Made by a program: the position numbers and the translations under genes
Shown here: one piece after another, positions 55,057 through 63,490 of the stretch
Layout of the letters: every line of letters begins with the position of its first letter
Position numbering within the stretch: position 1 is the stretch's first letter
Assembly (NCBI RefSeq): GCF_014203115.1
Contig: NZ_JACHIJ010000004.1
Span: 434,001-498,000, forward strand
DNA: 64,000 nucleotides
Reading direction: 5' to 3'
Source: Afipia massiliensis
GTDB lineage: Bacteria > Pseudomonadota > Alphaproteobacteria > Rhizobiales > Xanthobacteraceae
The notes under the pieces: model-generated
The model's database searches: none
Told to the model about the DNA's origin: nothing
Seen by the model: the letters and a program-made list of their open reading frames with translations, nothing else

Positions 55057-55496
55057 TTTTCTCTCCTGGATGACGAGTCTTGCTCAACGGGCGTAGTCAG
55101 ATCCTTTTCGCCGGTGTCGACGACGAACACTGCGAGCAGCTTTGCTGACTTTGTCTTGCTCGCATTGCGACTAACGAGATGGCGGGAGCCCGGCGTCTCA
55201 TAAAAGCTTTCACCGGCGCGGTAGACCCGCCTGGGTTCGTCATTCACCTGGGATTCGATCTCTCCCGACAAGACGTAGCCGAAGATGAAAGCCGATTTGG
55301 CATGGATGTGCGAAGGCGACGCCCCACCCGGCGAATAGTCGACAACCAGAGCGACCAGTGACTTGCCGGGAATGTTGGGTATCATCTGCTGAAAGTGCGG
55401 CGTGACCGTTTCTCCAACGCCATGGGCGGCGGCAGGCACCGCAGTGGCGATGGCAATAGCAGCGTAAGCCGCGCCGAAGACGGATCGTACTTTCAT
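55053..55496 (-). CDS. Secreted cupin domain protein
   Basis: A 147-residue cupin with signal peptide SVFGAAYAAIAIATAVPAAAHG. Motif 1 reads PGGASPSHIHAKSAFIFGYVLSGE and motif 2 includes GESFYETPGSRHLVS, giving His ligands for a metal. Periplasmic location is likely. The start at 55496 is preferred to the open frame further upstream because only it gives an export signal. It overlaps the AhpD-like gene by 4 bp. Confidence 0.85.
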   Translation of the reverse strand: MKVRSVFGAAYAAIAIATAVPAAAHGVGETVTPHFQQMIPNIPGKSLVALVVDYSPGGASPSHIHAKSAFIFGYVLSGEIESQVNDEPRRVYRAGESFYETPGSRHLVSRNASKTKSAKLLAVFVVDTGEKDLTTPVEQDSSSRREK

Positions 55497-55557
55497 GGTG
55501 TTCTCCTTTGCCCTGCGTTGGGCGCTTTTGTTCTCAACGGCAGCAAGACCGGTCGGC

Positions 55558-56109
55558 TCACCTGCGAACAAGGGCTTTAAAGGAGTCGACGAACACCCAG
55601 AAGGAGGCGGCGAACAGTCCGACATCCTTAAGAAGGAACTGACCGGGCGCGACCGTAATCGCCGGCGGTCCGAGCTCCGGGACCACGACACCCGGCGTCG
55701 AGATCATGAAGCTGACAGTCGTGACGAACAGTCCGGTCGAGAGAAGACCACCGGCTGCGGAAAAGATCGGATTCACCAATCTGAGAACGATCAGCAGCCC
55801 GATACTGAGCTCGATGACGCCCAGAAAATTCGAGAAGCCGCGGACCGAAAGCAGAGCGTAGAACCAGCTCACGAGCGGGCTGTTCTGCACGAGCGGTACC
55901 AGCCCTTCCGCCTCATAGGCCGTAAACTTCATCGCGCCGAACCAGGCGTAAATGATCCCGAGCGAGACGTAGAGGCTGGCTCGGCTGATCGGCTCCGCAT
56001 AGGCGATCAGGCGTTCGGCTTGATGGCGCCATCCATCGGTTGTGCGAGTTGACAGAACCGGCGTCGGGATCTGGGTGGTGATACGTGACATGGTCATTTC
56101 CGTTTTCAT
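55558..56109 (-). CDS. DUF417 membrane protein (YkgB/RclC-like)
   Basis: The 183-residue inner-membrane protein has about four helices. Typical segments are ASLYVSLGIIYAWFGAMKFTAYEAEGL, SPLVSWFYALLSVRGFSNFLGVIELSIG and the final QFLLKDVGLFAASFW. RclC of E. coli, from the reactive-chlorine-responsive rcl operon, belongs to this family. The ATG at 56109 is chosen because GGAGTGGACC precedes it; a GTG at 56127 would add six residues. Its neighbours Ohr, AhpD-like and cupin fit an oxidant-stress role. Confidence 0.85.
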   Translation of the reverse strand: MKTEMTMSRITTQIPTPVLSTRTTDGWRHQAERLIAYAEPISRASLYVSLGIIYAWFGAMKFTAYEAEGLVPLVQNSPLVSWFYALLSVRGFSNFLGVIELSIGLLIVLRLVNPIFSAAGGLLSTGLFVTTVSFMISTPGVVVPELGPPAITVAPGQFLLKDVGLFAASFWVFVDSFKALVRR

Positions 56110-56264
56110 GGTCCACTCCTTGTTCACATGGGTAAATCGAGACGAGTCGCAAAATTGCCCGATCGCATCGGGAAGCTCGATCGTTTTTCCATCCGATCAT
56201 GTGCGACTCCGTGCATGACATGATGGAATCGCGCTTCTCCAACTCTCAAAGTCTTGCAGCGAAG

Positions 56265-56699
56265 TCAGCGCCAAACCGGCTCTGCCAGCTTGATCGCTAC
56301 GTCGATGTTGCCCCTTGTCGCTTTTGAGTACGGACAAATCGCATGTGCTTCGTCGAGCAGAACTTGGGCAACGTCGCGCTCGACGCCCGGAATGCTGACG
56401 TGGAGGCCAGTGCTGAGGAACTCGCCGCTGTCCGCGAGGTTCAGATTTACTTCTGCGTCGATCGTGATGCCGGTCGGCAGAGCAATTTTTCTCCTTTGCG
56501 CAACTAATCTGATCGCCTGCTCAAAGCAGGCCGACCAGGCAGCTGCGAACAGCTGCTCCGGGTTGGTGCCGATGCGGCCAGAGTCGGGAGCCGCCAGCCT
56601 GATGTCCAAGTACCCGTCCGAGCTGCGCGAGACGCCATGCTCGCGGCCGCCTGTGGTGCGGGTTCTGGCCGAATGCACGACCTTTGAAGTCTCGTTCAT
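56265..56699 (-). CDS. ohr: Organic hydroperoxide resistance protein, Ohr/OsmC family
   Basis: Ohr reduces organic hydroperoxides using a reactive Cys and lipoamide as reductant. The 144-residue protein has both cysteines in place: Cys58 in AAWSACFEQAI and Cys122 in HAICPYSKATRGN. Length matches the family. The start at 56699 is preferred; ten more codons are open upstream. It lies 35 bp after the SDR gene. The usual MarR partner OhrR is not adjacent. Confidence 0.9.
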   Translation of the reverse strand: MNETSKVVHSARTRTTGGREHGVSRSSDGYLDIRLAAPDSGRIGTNPEQLFAAAWSACFEQAIRLVAQRRKIALPTGITIDAEVNLNLADSGEFLSTGLHVSIPGVERDVAQVLLDEAHAICPYSKATRGNIDVAIKLAEPVWR

Positions 56700-56734
56700 A
56701 GTCCATCCATATCGTTCGATCGAAACCACATTCG

Positions 56735-57541
56735 CTACGCCGGGACGGCGGTTCGGTATCGCGCCGGCACGGAATTAAGGGAAAGGTTCGGCATGAGCTT
56801 TTGGCGCGCCCCTTCGTAAGCCGCCCAATCCTCTGCGTGCGGAAGCGACGGGATGGTGACGAGTTCGCCCAGATCGAAGCCGGCAAGCGCGGCGTCGACT
56901 AGGTCGTCCGACTGCATGACGATATTGCTCGGCAGATTTTCGTGTGCGCCGCCCGCCGCGTTCCAGAAGTTGGTTGCGGTCGCGCCGGGCAAGACGACCT
57001 GGATGCGCACGTTCTTGTCAGCCAACTCCTTATGAAGCGACTGGCTCAAGGCGAGCACGAAAGCTTTCGTTCCGCCATAGACGCCATTCAGGACTTCCGG
57101 CGCGATGGCTACCACTGAGCCGATATTGATGATCGCACCACCCCCGCGGCCGACGAGCGCCGGAGCAGCGGCATAGGTGAGCCGCGTCAGCGCCGTGACA
57201 TTGAGGTCAATCATCGCCTGCATGGCGTCGATGCCGGACTGCAGAAGTGGTTCGAGCGCACCGACACCCGCATTGTTAACCAGCATCGTAATCCGCGGAT
57301 CGGTGGCGAGGATCGTCTCGACCCGCTTCAGATCCGCCCTGTTGTTGAGATCGGCGACGACAGGCTCGACCACGCGCCCCGTCGCGCCGGCGATGCGCTT
57401 CGCCAGGTCGTCGAGCCGGGCCTGGTTGCGTGCGACGAGGATAAGGTCGTAGCCGCGGCGGGCCAGCCGGTCCGCATAGATTGCACCGATTCCGGCGGAG
57501 GCTCCTGTTACGACCGCAACGCCTTTGGGGGAGTTGGACAT
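56735..57541 (-). CDS. SDR family NAD(P)-dependent oxidoreductase
   Basis: A 268-residue classical short-chain dehydrogenase. It has the cofactor loop VVTGASAGIGAIYADRLARRG, the structural NNAG in LVNNAGVGALEPL, the Ser in INIGSVVAI and the active site YGGTKAF. It probably reduces or oxidises an aldehyde, ketone or alcohol. It is the first gene of the second half of the stress-gene run, 144 bp downstream of the thioredoxin-like gene. That gap carries one copy of a 71-bp repeat shared with the epoxide hydrolase upstream region. Confidence 0.92.
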   Translation of the reverse strand: MSNSPKGVAVVTGASAGIGAIYADRLARRGYDLILVARNQARLDDLAKRIAGATGRVVEPVVADLNNRADLKRVETILATDPRITMLVNNAGVGALEPLLQSGIDAMQAMIDLNVTALTRLTYAAAPALVGRGGGAIINIGSVVAIAPEVLNGVYGGTKAFVLALSQSLHKELADKNVRIQVVLPGATATNFWNAAGGAHENLPSNIVMQSDDLVDAALAGFDLGELVTIPSLPHAEDWAAYEGARQKLMPNLSLNSVPARYRTAVPA

Positions 57542-57610
57542 GGCACTTTATCCTTTTGAGTTGCGCCGCTGGCGCGTGGACACTGTCTGGGTCTTTGATG
57601 CTCTTGCATT

Positions 57611-57681
57611 GCTCAACACCTACGCCCGGAAAGCAGAAAACGCCCGTTATGCGTTGTGAGATGCTGTTAGCCGTCGTCCGG
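57611..57681. promoter_or_regulatory. Repeat copy A upstream of the SDR gene (candidate operator/promoter)
   Basis: This stretch aligns base for base with 63324-63394 without gaps, about 56 of 71 matching. The best-conserved core is 57637-57660 (AAACGCCCGTTATG then GTTGTGAGA). It contains the palindrome AACGCCCGTT-like AACG..CGTT. It lies 70-140 bp before the SDR start, with the core about 96-120 bp upstream. No function is known to me; position suggests regulation of the genes downstream on the minus strand. Confidence 0.55.
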
Positions 57682-57685
57682 CGGA

Positions 57686-58801
57686 TCAGCCGAACGCGAA
57701 GGCAAAGACCTCCGCGCCGGGCCCGTAGAACTCGATTTCAAATTGGCGATCGGCGATTGGCCCCGATTGCCGGATCAGCGTGTACATCCGCTGTTCGGTC
57801 ACCGTGCCGTAGCCTTGCTCGTCGACGTCGACCCCATGGGCGGAGCCCGGCGGCTGTCCGTCGATCAGCACACGAAATTTTACGGACGATCCACGCTCTG
57901 CCGGACCCATGACAAGATGAAGATCGCGGGCATGGAAGCGGTATGCGATGCTTCCACCGGACTTGTTGAGGGCAGCGGCATCTGACCGGACCGTCCAATC
58001 GCCTGACAGCGCCCACTCATTCGGGTTCAGTCTCGCAGGCGGCTGATAGACGCGAGGCTTGTCCCGCAATACGCCGCCTAGCGAAGCAAAATTCTCGGTG
58101 CGCGCGAAGCCGAGATAATTTTCGGGAGATTTAAGATTGGTCCAATCGGGCGCGGCGGCGTGACCGCGGGCATCCACCGCAACCGGTTCGTGACTGACGT
58201 CAGTGGCGCCGGCCTCGCGCAGCAGCGCCTGGATCACCATCTCGGACTGCTCATAGGCGCCTTCGCCAAAGAAGTGATGGCGGACACGTCCTTGCGCATC
58301 GATAAAATAAAGCGCCGGCCAAGCCTGGTTCTCGAATGCGCGCCAAATGGTATGATTGTTGTCAACCGCAATTGGGTAGTCGACCTTCATGTCTTCCGCG
58401 GCCCAGCGAACGTTTGACGTGTTCTTTTCGAAGTCAAACTCCGGGGCGTGAATGCCAATCACCACCAGTCCCTGGTCCTTATACTTCTCATGCCAGGCGC
58501 GAACATACGGAAGCTGACGACGCCAGTTGATGCAGGTGTAAGTCCAAAAATTGATCAGGATGACCTTGCCGCGCAGAGATTGGGAGGTCAGAGCCGGCGA
58601 ATTTAGCCATTCGTTCGCGCGGTCAAGCGATGTCAGCGCGTTTTGACCGGCAGACGGGTCAATAGGAAATCCGTGAAGGAACGGAACGCGCACTCCGGTG
58701 GATGACATCGGCTCCCCTTTCATCTCGCCGACAAAGCCAGCGATCGGTGCCCCGATCGCCGCGGCGAGAATTGCTGCCACCAGAAGCTTGGTCGTGTTCA
58801 T
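57686..58801 (-). CDS. Exported thioredoxin-like protein with C-terminal DipZ-type domain
   Basis: The 371-residue protein starts with a membrane anchor or signal (LLVAAILAAAIGAPIAGFVG). A TlpA/DipZ-like thioredoxin fold (about 60-190) contains ILINFWTYTCINWRRQLPY. Only Cys90 is present at the active site; the usual second Cys is Trp93 (CINW in place of CINC). The remainder (about 240-371) is a beta-rich domain as in DipZ C-termini. With one Cys it may act as a mixed-disulphide carrier or peroxiredoxin-like protein rather than a classical reductase. It closes the first half of the stress-gene run. Confidence 0.83.
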   Translation of the reverse strand: MNTTKLLVAAILAAAIGAPIAGFVGEMKGEPMSSTGVRVPFLHGFPIDPSAGQNALTSLDRANEWLNSPALTSQSLRGKVILINFWTYTCINWRRQLPYVRAWHEKYKDQGLVVIGIHAPEFDFEKNTSNVRWAAEDMKVDYPIAVDNNHTIWRAFENQAWPALYFIDAQGRVRHHFFGEGAYEQSEMVIQALLREAGATDVSHEPVAVDARGHAAAPDWTNLKSPENYLGFARTENFASLGGVLRDKPRVYQPPARLNPNEWALSGDWTVRSDAAALNKSGGSIAYRFHARDLHLVMGPAERGSSVKFRVLIDGQPPGSAHGVDVDEQGYGTVTEQRMYTLIRQSGPIADRQFEIEFYGPGAEVFAFAFG

Positions 58802-58914
58802 TGGTAAACTCCTTCGAGCTTCTGAAAGAGACTGTCGTGGCCTCGCGACGGACGATCAGGCGATAGGAGACTGCTGTTTCAGACTTGATCCAGGTATCGT
58901 GGACCATTGCGCAC

Positions 58915-59871
58915 TCATCGGAATGAGGCACGCACCTCATCGATGGCCTGCTTCGGGTTCTGGAGATGAGGGTAGTGCCCGATCCCGGGAAGAAGCGTGA
59001 ATTTGGCGTGGATCCGTTCGGCGAACTCGATTCCCATTTCTTTCTTGATGTAGAGATCCTTCTCACCCCAAATCACTTTCACCGAGGTTTTGAGCCGGGC
59101 CAGTTGCGATTCGAAGTGATCTTGATCCCGCGTGAAGTGCGAATAGTAGTGGGAGAATGCGTCTGCCGTCGTCATCGCGCCCTGTTGCCATCCACGCAAC
59201 ATGTCTTCCTTGAACCCCCGCGACACCTCGAATTGCGCTTCCTTGGGCAAACCTCTTCTGAAGGCATTTTCGAGGATATCCTCGCGATTCGCGTTCAGCT
59301 GCGCGCGCGCCTGCTCCATCGAGGGCCCCGCCTTCAGGCTTTGCAGGCTCTCGTACATGAGATGGGGGCGGTTGAACGGGGCGAAGTCGCCGACGATGAG
59401 AGTCTTCGCGATGTCGGGTTTTTCCAGAGCCAGAAGAAGCGCTGGCAGGGCTCCGATATCCGTTGCGTAGATCGTGAGCCTCGATGTGTCGATTCCTGCT
59501 TTCCCTATGTATTCATTCAGGACACGCGCATAGTCCTTGGGCGCGTAGGAGAACCTGTCGACCGTCGGCCGTGACGAAAGACCGTAGCCCGGCCAGTCGA
59601 AAGCATGAACTTCGTAGTCATCGGCGAGCGCGAGGGAAATGTCCTTCCAGGCGTACAGCGTCTCCGGAAATCCATGCAGAAGGAGAACAGTCCCTTTCGA
59701 TCTCGGATTGTGCACCACCATTCTTCTGAGCGTGATGTCCTCGTCGATTTTCAAGAAACTGATATCGGCTTTCTGTTCTTGCCCAGAGGGCGCTTGGGCG
59801 TGTCCCGGCGCGACGGAGGCGCCGAGCGCTGCAGCGGCTGCGAAAAAGTTCTTGAATGATAGCTTCAGCAT
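58915..59871 (-). CDS. Secreted alpha/beta hydrolase (epoxide hydrolase/dehalogenase-like)
   Basis: A 318-residue hydrolase with signal peptide LSFKNFFAAAAALGASVAPGHAQ. The oxyanion region is LLHGFPETLYAWKD, and the nucleophile elbow reads YATDIGALPALLLAL, with Asp as the likely nucleophile as in epoxide hydrolases and haloalkane dehalogenases. The catalytic His is in LLPGIGHYPHLQNP. It sits 27 bp upstream of the DUF2798 gene stop-to-start and in line with other detoxification genes. The exact substrate is unknown. Confidence 0.87.
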   Translation of the reverse strand: MLKLSFKNFFAAAAALGASVAPGHAQAPSGQEQKADISFLKIDEDITLRRMVVHNPRSKGTVLLLHGFPETLYAWKDISLALADDYEVHAFDWPGYGLSSRPTVDRFSYAPKDYARVLNEYIGKAGIDTSRLTIYATDIGALPALLLALEKPDIAKTLIVGDFAPFNRPHLMYESLQSLKAGPSMEQARAQLNANREDILENAFRRGLPKEAQFEVSRGFKEDMLRGWQQGAMTTADAFSHYYSHFTRDQDHFESQLARLKTSVKVIWGEKDLYIKKEMGIEFAERIHAKFTLLPGIGHYPHLQNPKQAIDEVRASFR

Positions 59872-59898
59872 GCCGGCTCCCTTCCCTGTATGACCGGT

Positions 59899-60120
59899 TC
59901 ACTTAACCAGATGATCGATTTGCGCTTGCAGTCGCGGGCCGAGCAGCAAGATCGCCGGAACAACAATCACGTACCCGACGGCCCAGGAACGGAGCCATAC
60001 GAGGGCAAATTTGTTCGAGAATCCCAGATTGAGGGCGAGAAGGGCGAAGGAGATGATTCCGGTCGTCACGACGCCCATCAACAGTGAGAAGACGATTTTC
60101 CGTTTTAGTTGCGTGTTCAT
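59899..60120 (-). CDS. DUF2798 small membrane protein
   Basis: A 73-residue protein with two helices: VFSLLMGVVTTGIISFALLALNLG and the segment ending SWAVGYVIVVPAILLLGPRL, followed by a short charged tail. This two-helix layout with a central R-W motif is that of DUF2798. The function is unknown. The ATG at 60120, after AAGGATACTGACC, is preferred over one nine codons upstream. Confidence 0.75.
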   Translation of the reverse strand: MNTQLKRKIVFSLLMGVVTTGIISFALLALNLGFSNKFALVWLRSWAVGYVIVVPAILLLGPRLQAQIDHLVK

Positions 60121-60192
60121 GGTCAGTATCCTTGGTGCGAATGACATTTTATTCGCAGGCGCAATGTCTGCGCTTGCCTCTCGCTCTCGCGG

Positions 60193-60783
60193 TCAATAAG
60201 GCGGCGCCTTGCGCTGTCGCTGCGCTTTGGCCGCTTCCACCCACCACGCGAGATCGTCGGCAAAACGCGGGAAGGTCAGCTCGAGCGCCTGGCCGGCCTC
60301 GCCAACGGCCTCGCCTTCAGGCGACAGGGTCTGCCCGATAGGACCAACACCAATCGTGCTGGAGATCACCACCATCCCCATCTCAGAGAGCGTGCCGTGC
60401 CAGGCGGTTGCCGCGCGCGCACCGGACAAACGTCCGGCGGAATAGCTGACGATCGCGGCGGGACGCCAGAACCACTCCTCCAGGAAATGATCCGTCAGGT
60501 TTTTCAGTCCGGGCTGGACGCCCCAATTGTACTCGCCCGTGATGAACACGAACCCGTCGGCGTCGCGGATCTTGCCGGCGAGCTGCTCAAGGCGTTCGGG
60601 GGCTTGGCCCTTCGGATATTCCTTGTACATCCGGTCAAGAATCGGGAGATCGATCGCCTTGGCATCGATCAACTCGACGTCATCACCCCGGTTTCGCAGC
60701 CGCTCGATCACAAATTGAGCAAGCCGGATACCCATCCGATCAGAACGATAGGAGCCGTAGAAGACGAGGATGCGATTGCTCAT
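60193..60783 (-). CDS. NADPH-dependent FMN reductase
   Basis: A 196-residue flavodoxin-like protein. The FMN phosphate loop is FYGSYRSDRMGIRLA, and the flavin-ring loop is FITGEYNWGVQPGLKNLTDH, the signature of the FMN_red family (quinone, azo and chromate reductases). It would reduce quinones or similar electrophiles by two electrons. It is placed between a VOC gene remnant and DUF2798. Confidence 0.9.
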   Translation of the reverse strand: MSNRILVFYGSYRSDRMGIRLAQFVIERLRNRGDDVELIDAKAIDLPILDRMYKEYPKGQAPERLEQLAGKIRDADGFVFITGEYNWGVQPGLKNLTDHFLEEWFWRPAAIVSYSAGRLSGARAATAWHGTLSEMGMVVISSTIGVGPIGQTLSPEGEAVGEAGQALELTFPRFADDLAWWVEAAKAQRQRKAPPY

Positions 60784-60816
60784 GGCGAACCTCCATTGGT
60801 GAAACTGGAACTGCCG

Positions 60817-61473
60817 CTATTGCGGCAGATCCTTGCCAGCCTGCTCCGCCACCAGGTACTCGGCGTACCAGTCAGGCCAGGTCTCATCATGCCGCCCGCC
60901 GTTCCGCTTCTCGTGCTCACCGTGTGCCGCTGCTGCGCGGCGGAACGCGCTTGCCAGGTCGGCCACTGACGAGAACGTCGTTTGGTTTGCATCCACGCGT
61001 CCGGGAAACCGCGCGGTGACCTCCTGCAACAGCCAGGTGTTGCCGTCCGGATCCTTGAACGTTGCGTAAGAGAAGTAGCTACGCCGCTCCGGGTCCGGAC
61101 CTGGGATCGGGGGATGTCCTGGACCGGCGACATGAAAGCTGTCACTCACATCAACACCACGTCCGATGAGCTCGGCGCGCGCCGCTTCGATGTCGGACAC
61201 GACAAGGAACAGACCTTGAGCGGAGCCTGGGGTAGCCGACGTCACGCCCTTGCCGAAGTGGATCGAAGCCGGCGATCCTGGAGGCGTGAACTGCACGCCC
61301 CGAAAGTTGTCACCAACGACGAAGTCAGCGTCAAGTCTTCAGCCCAGACGGCTGTAAAACTGCTTGGCGCGATCCACATCAGAAACGGGAATGGCGGCAA
61401 CCTCGAACTTCATGTCGATGCTCCCCGTTTGCGGGAGATCGGTGGCCGAGTTACTGCGAACCTGGATGTTCAT
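60817..61473 (-). pseudogene. VOC/glyoxalase family gene interrupted by an in-frame TGA at codon 45
   Basis: From ATG 61473 the frame reads a VOC opening (KFEVAAIPVSDVDRAKQFYSRLG) and then meets TGA at 61341-61339, exactly where this family normally has Trp (GWRLDADF). The same frame continues without shift through FRGVQFTPPGSPASIHFG, the second module DIEAARAELIGRGVDVSD and a C-terminal extension ending WPDWYAEYLVAEQ. A TGG-to-TGA change explains it. Restart at GTG 61296 could give a 159-residue fragment lacking the first strand. The length without the stop is 218 residues. It could be a true nonsense mutation or a sequence error. Confidence 0.82.
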
Positions 61474-61535
61474 TTTCTAGCTCCTAGAGTTGAGTGAGTT
61501 TTACTGTGACGAACAGGCGCTCACGTTGCTGGCGT

Positions 61536-61949
61536 TCACTGGCCAAGCGCGAGAAGCGGTTTGCCTTTCTCGACGATGTATGTGGCGAGCTCGACAGCCT
61601 TGCCGGTGCCGACGTTCTTCACCGCATGAGGCGTGCCGTGCGGAATGAACAGCACGTCCCCGGCCTTGAGCGTCACCGGCGGCCTGCCGTCGAGCTGGTA
61701 TTCGAGCAAACCTTCGGTCACAAAGACGAGCTCCTCACCCGGATGCGAATGCCTGACGGCCTTCACGCCCAGTTCAAATTCGACGAGCACTTGGATGACC
61801 TCGCGTCCGGGGGCGCTGAGATCGTTCCGCATAAGATTGGTGCGCTTGATGTCGCCCAGACTCACTTCGCCGGCGCGCGCCACGGGCAGGATCAGGCTGG
61901 TTGCGACGAGCAGCGCCGCCGCTGCCGTGATAATTCGATACTTCTTCAT
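61536..61949 (-). CDS. Secreted cupin domain protein
   Basis: The 137-residue protein has a signal peptide (IITAAAALLVATSLILPVARA) and one cupin domain. Motif 1 is AVRHSHPGEELVFVTEGLLEY and motif 2 is GDVLFIPHGTPHAVKN, with the full set of His and Glu metal ligands. It is the second of two exported cupins in this gene run. It lies 37 bp after the epoxide hydrolase gene and is probably cotranscribed with it. Confidence 0.88.
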   Translation of the reverse strand: MKKYRIITAAAALLVATSLILPVARAGEVSLGDIKRTNLMRNDLSAPGREVIQVLVEFELGVKAVRHSHPGEELVFVTEGLLEYQLDGRPPVTLKAGDVLFIPHGTPHAVKNVGTGKAVELATYIVEKGKPLLALGQ

Positions 61950-61986
61950 GAGAATTCTCCTTTCGATGTGTGAGAGCTGGTTTCGA

Positions 61987-63300
61987 TCACGGTTGTCGGA
62001 GTGGCCGGAACGCCGCGCGGATTTCCTGAGAGAAGAGCTCAGGCTGCTCCCACGCAGCGAAGTGGCCGCCCCTGTCGGCCTCGTTGAAGTAGATGAGATT
62101 GCGGTAGGCACGACGGGACCATGTCTCAGGGGCGCGATAGACCTCGTCCGGGAAGACAGTGATGGCGACCGGAAGCGAGATCTCGGAGGTCTTCTGCGCC
62201 GTCGCGAGAACAACGCTCTGGCCAGCGGTCTCCCAGTAGATGCGCGCTGCCGATGTCGCTGTGTTGGTCAGCCAGTACAGCGTAATGTTGTCGAGCACGT
62301 CATCCCGCTGAAGTCGGCGCGTGGGCTCGCCGTTGTTGTAGTCGAAGATCCAGGCCGCAAGCCCGATCGGAGAGTCCGCCAAGGCGTAGCCGATCGCCTG
62401 CGGCCGCGTACCCATGATGGCGCCGTAAGCCCGATACTTCCTGAAAAACATATCGAGCGAGTCGAACGCCGCACGTTCCTTGACGGAGAGTTCTGCGGGC
62501 GCGGGTCCGCCGCCAGCGAGGGCCATGGCCACTTCGGAAGGAACTGTCGCCGGCAGGTTGATGTGGATGCCGCGCAGTCCCACGGGCGCCTGGCGCGCCA
62601 TCGCACTGGAAACGGGAGAGCCCCAGTCGCCACCCTGGGCGACGTAGGCAGCGTAGCCGAGCCGCTTCATCAGCTCAGCCCAAGCACGCGCGATGCGATC
62701 CGGATTCCAGCCCTTGTCCGTTGGCTTGCCTGAAAAGCCGTAGCCGGGCATCGACGGGATCACGAGATCGAACGCGTCCGATGCATTCCCGCCGCGCGCC
62801 GTGGGATCGGTCAGAGGATCGATGATTTTGAGCTGCTCGATGATCGAGCCCGGCCACCCGTGGGTGACGATCAACGGCAATGCATTTTCATGCTTCGAGC
62901 GGACATGAACAAAATGAATGTCGATGCCGTCGATTTCGGTCAGGAACATGGGGAGCGCATTCAGCCGTGCTTCCACCTTCCGCCAATCGTAGCGCGTGCC
63001 CCAGTAACGGATCACCTCCTGGAATTTCGCGAGCTGTGGGCCCTGCGACCCGTCATTGACGGTTTCCTGATCCGGCCAGCGCGTACCGGCGATGCGCCGG
63101 CGCAGATCGGCAAGTTGCTCCTCCGGTACGTGGACGCGGAAGGGGCGAATGACGTTTCCGGCAGGCGCGGCGGCAAGTTGTGACGGGAGCAAGCTTGCGG
63201 CACCCGCTACGGTAATGCCCATCGCGGCCATGCCCAAAAGCCTGCGGCGAGTGTGGTCGATTGCTTCGATAGTCTTGTTGGTATTCACGGGGCTTTCCAT
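61987..63300 (-). CDS. Tat-exported epoxide hydrolase
   Basis: A 437-residue enzyme with an N-terminal Tat-type signal (HTRRRLLGMAAMGITVAGAASLL), an EHN domain (about 50-160, IRPFRVHVPEEQLADLRRRI) and an alpha/beta hydrolase fold. The oxyanion motif is VTHGWPGSIIEQL, and the nucleophile Asp is in VAQGGDWGSPVS. The catalytic His lies in RGGHFAAWEQP. It opens epoxides to diols, probably in the periplasm. It is the first gene of the longer unit; one copy of the shared 71-bp repeat lies 24-94 bp upstream. Confidence 0.92.
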   Translation of the reverse strand: MESPVNTNKTIEAIDHTRRRLLGMAAMGITVAGAASLLPSQLAAAPAGNVIRPFRVHVPEEQLADLRRRIAGTRWPDQETVNDGSQGPQLAKFQEVIRYWGTRYDWRKVEARLNALPMFLTEIDGIDIHFVHVRSKHENALPLIVTHGWPGSIIEQLKIIDPLTDPTARGGNASDAFDLVIPSMPGYGFSGKPTDKGWNPDRIARAWAELMKRLGYAAYVAQGGDWGSPVSSAMARQAPVGLRGIHINLPATVPSEVAMALAGGGPAPAELSVKERAAFDSLDMFFRKYRAYGAIMGTRPQAIGYALADSPIGLAAWIFDYNNGEPTRRLQRDDVLDNITLYWLTNTATSAARIYWETAGQSVVLATAQKTSEISLPVAITVFPDEVYRAPETWSRRAYRNLIYFNEADRGGHFAAWEQPELFSQEIRAAFRPLRQP

Positions 63301-63323
63301 CCGTTCAACGGTGGTTCTCGGTT

Positions 63324-63394
63324 GCCCAAGAACTACGTCCGCGACGCAGGAAACGCCCGTTATGGGTTGTGAGACGTTGTTAGCGGCTGTCAGG
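63324..63394. promoter_or_regulatory. Repeat copy B upstream of the epoxide hydrolase gene (candidate operator/promoter)
   Basis: Partner of 57611-57681, aligned without gaps at about 79 percent by eye. The core is at 63350-63374 (AAACGCCCGTTATG, then GTTGTGAGA). It lies 24-94 bp before the epoxide hydrolase start, where a promoter is expected, and about 96 bp after the stop of the preceding regulator-like gene. Confidence 0.55.
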
Positions 63395-63490
63395 GATGCA
63401 GGGCGACTTGCGCGCAGGTTGAATTCACTGCCAAGCGACGACTGGCCGATTCATTCAGGAAAACCAGGAGATAGGCACCCGCCGGCCGTG

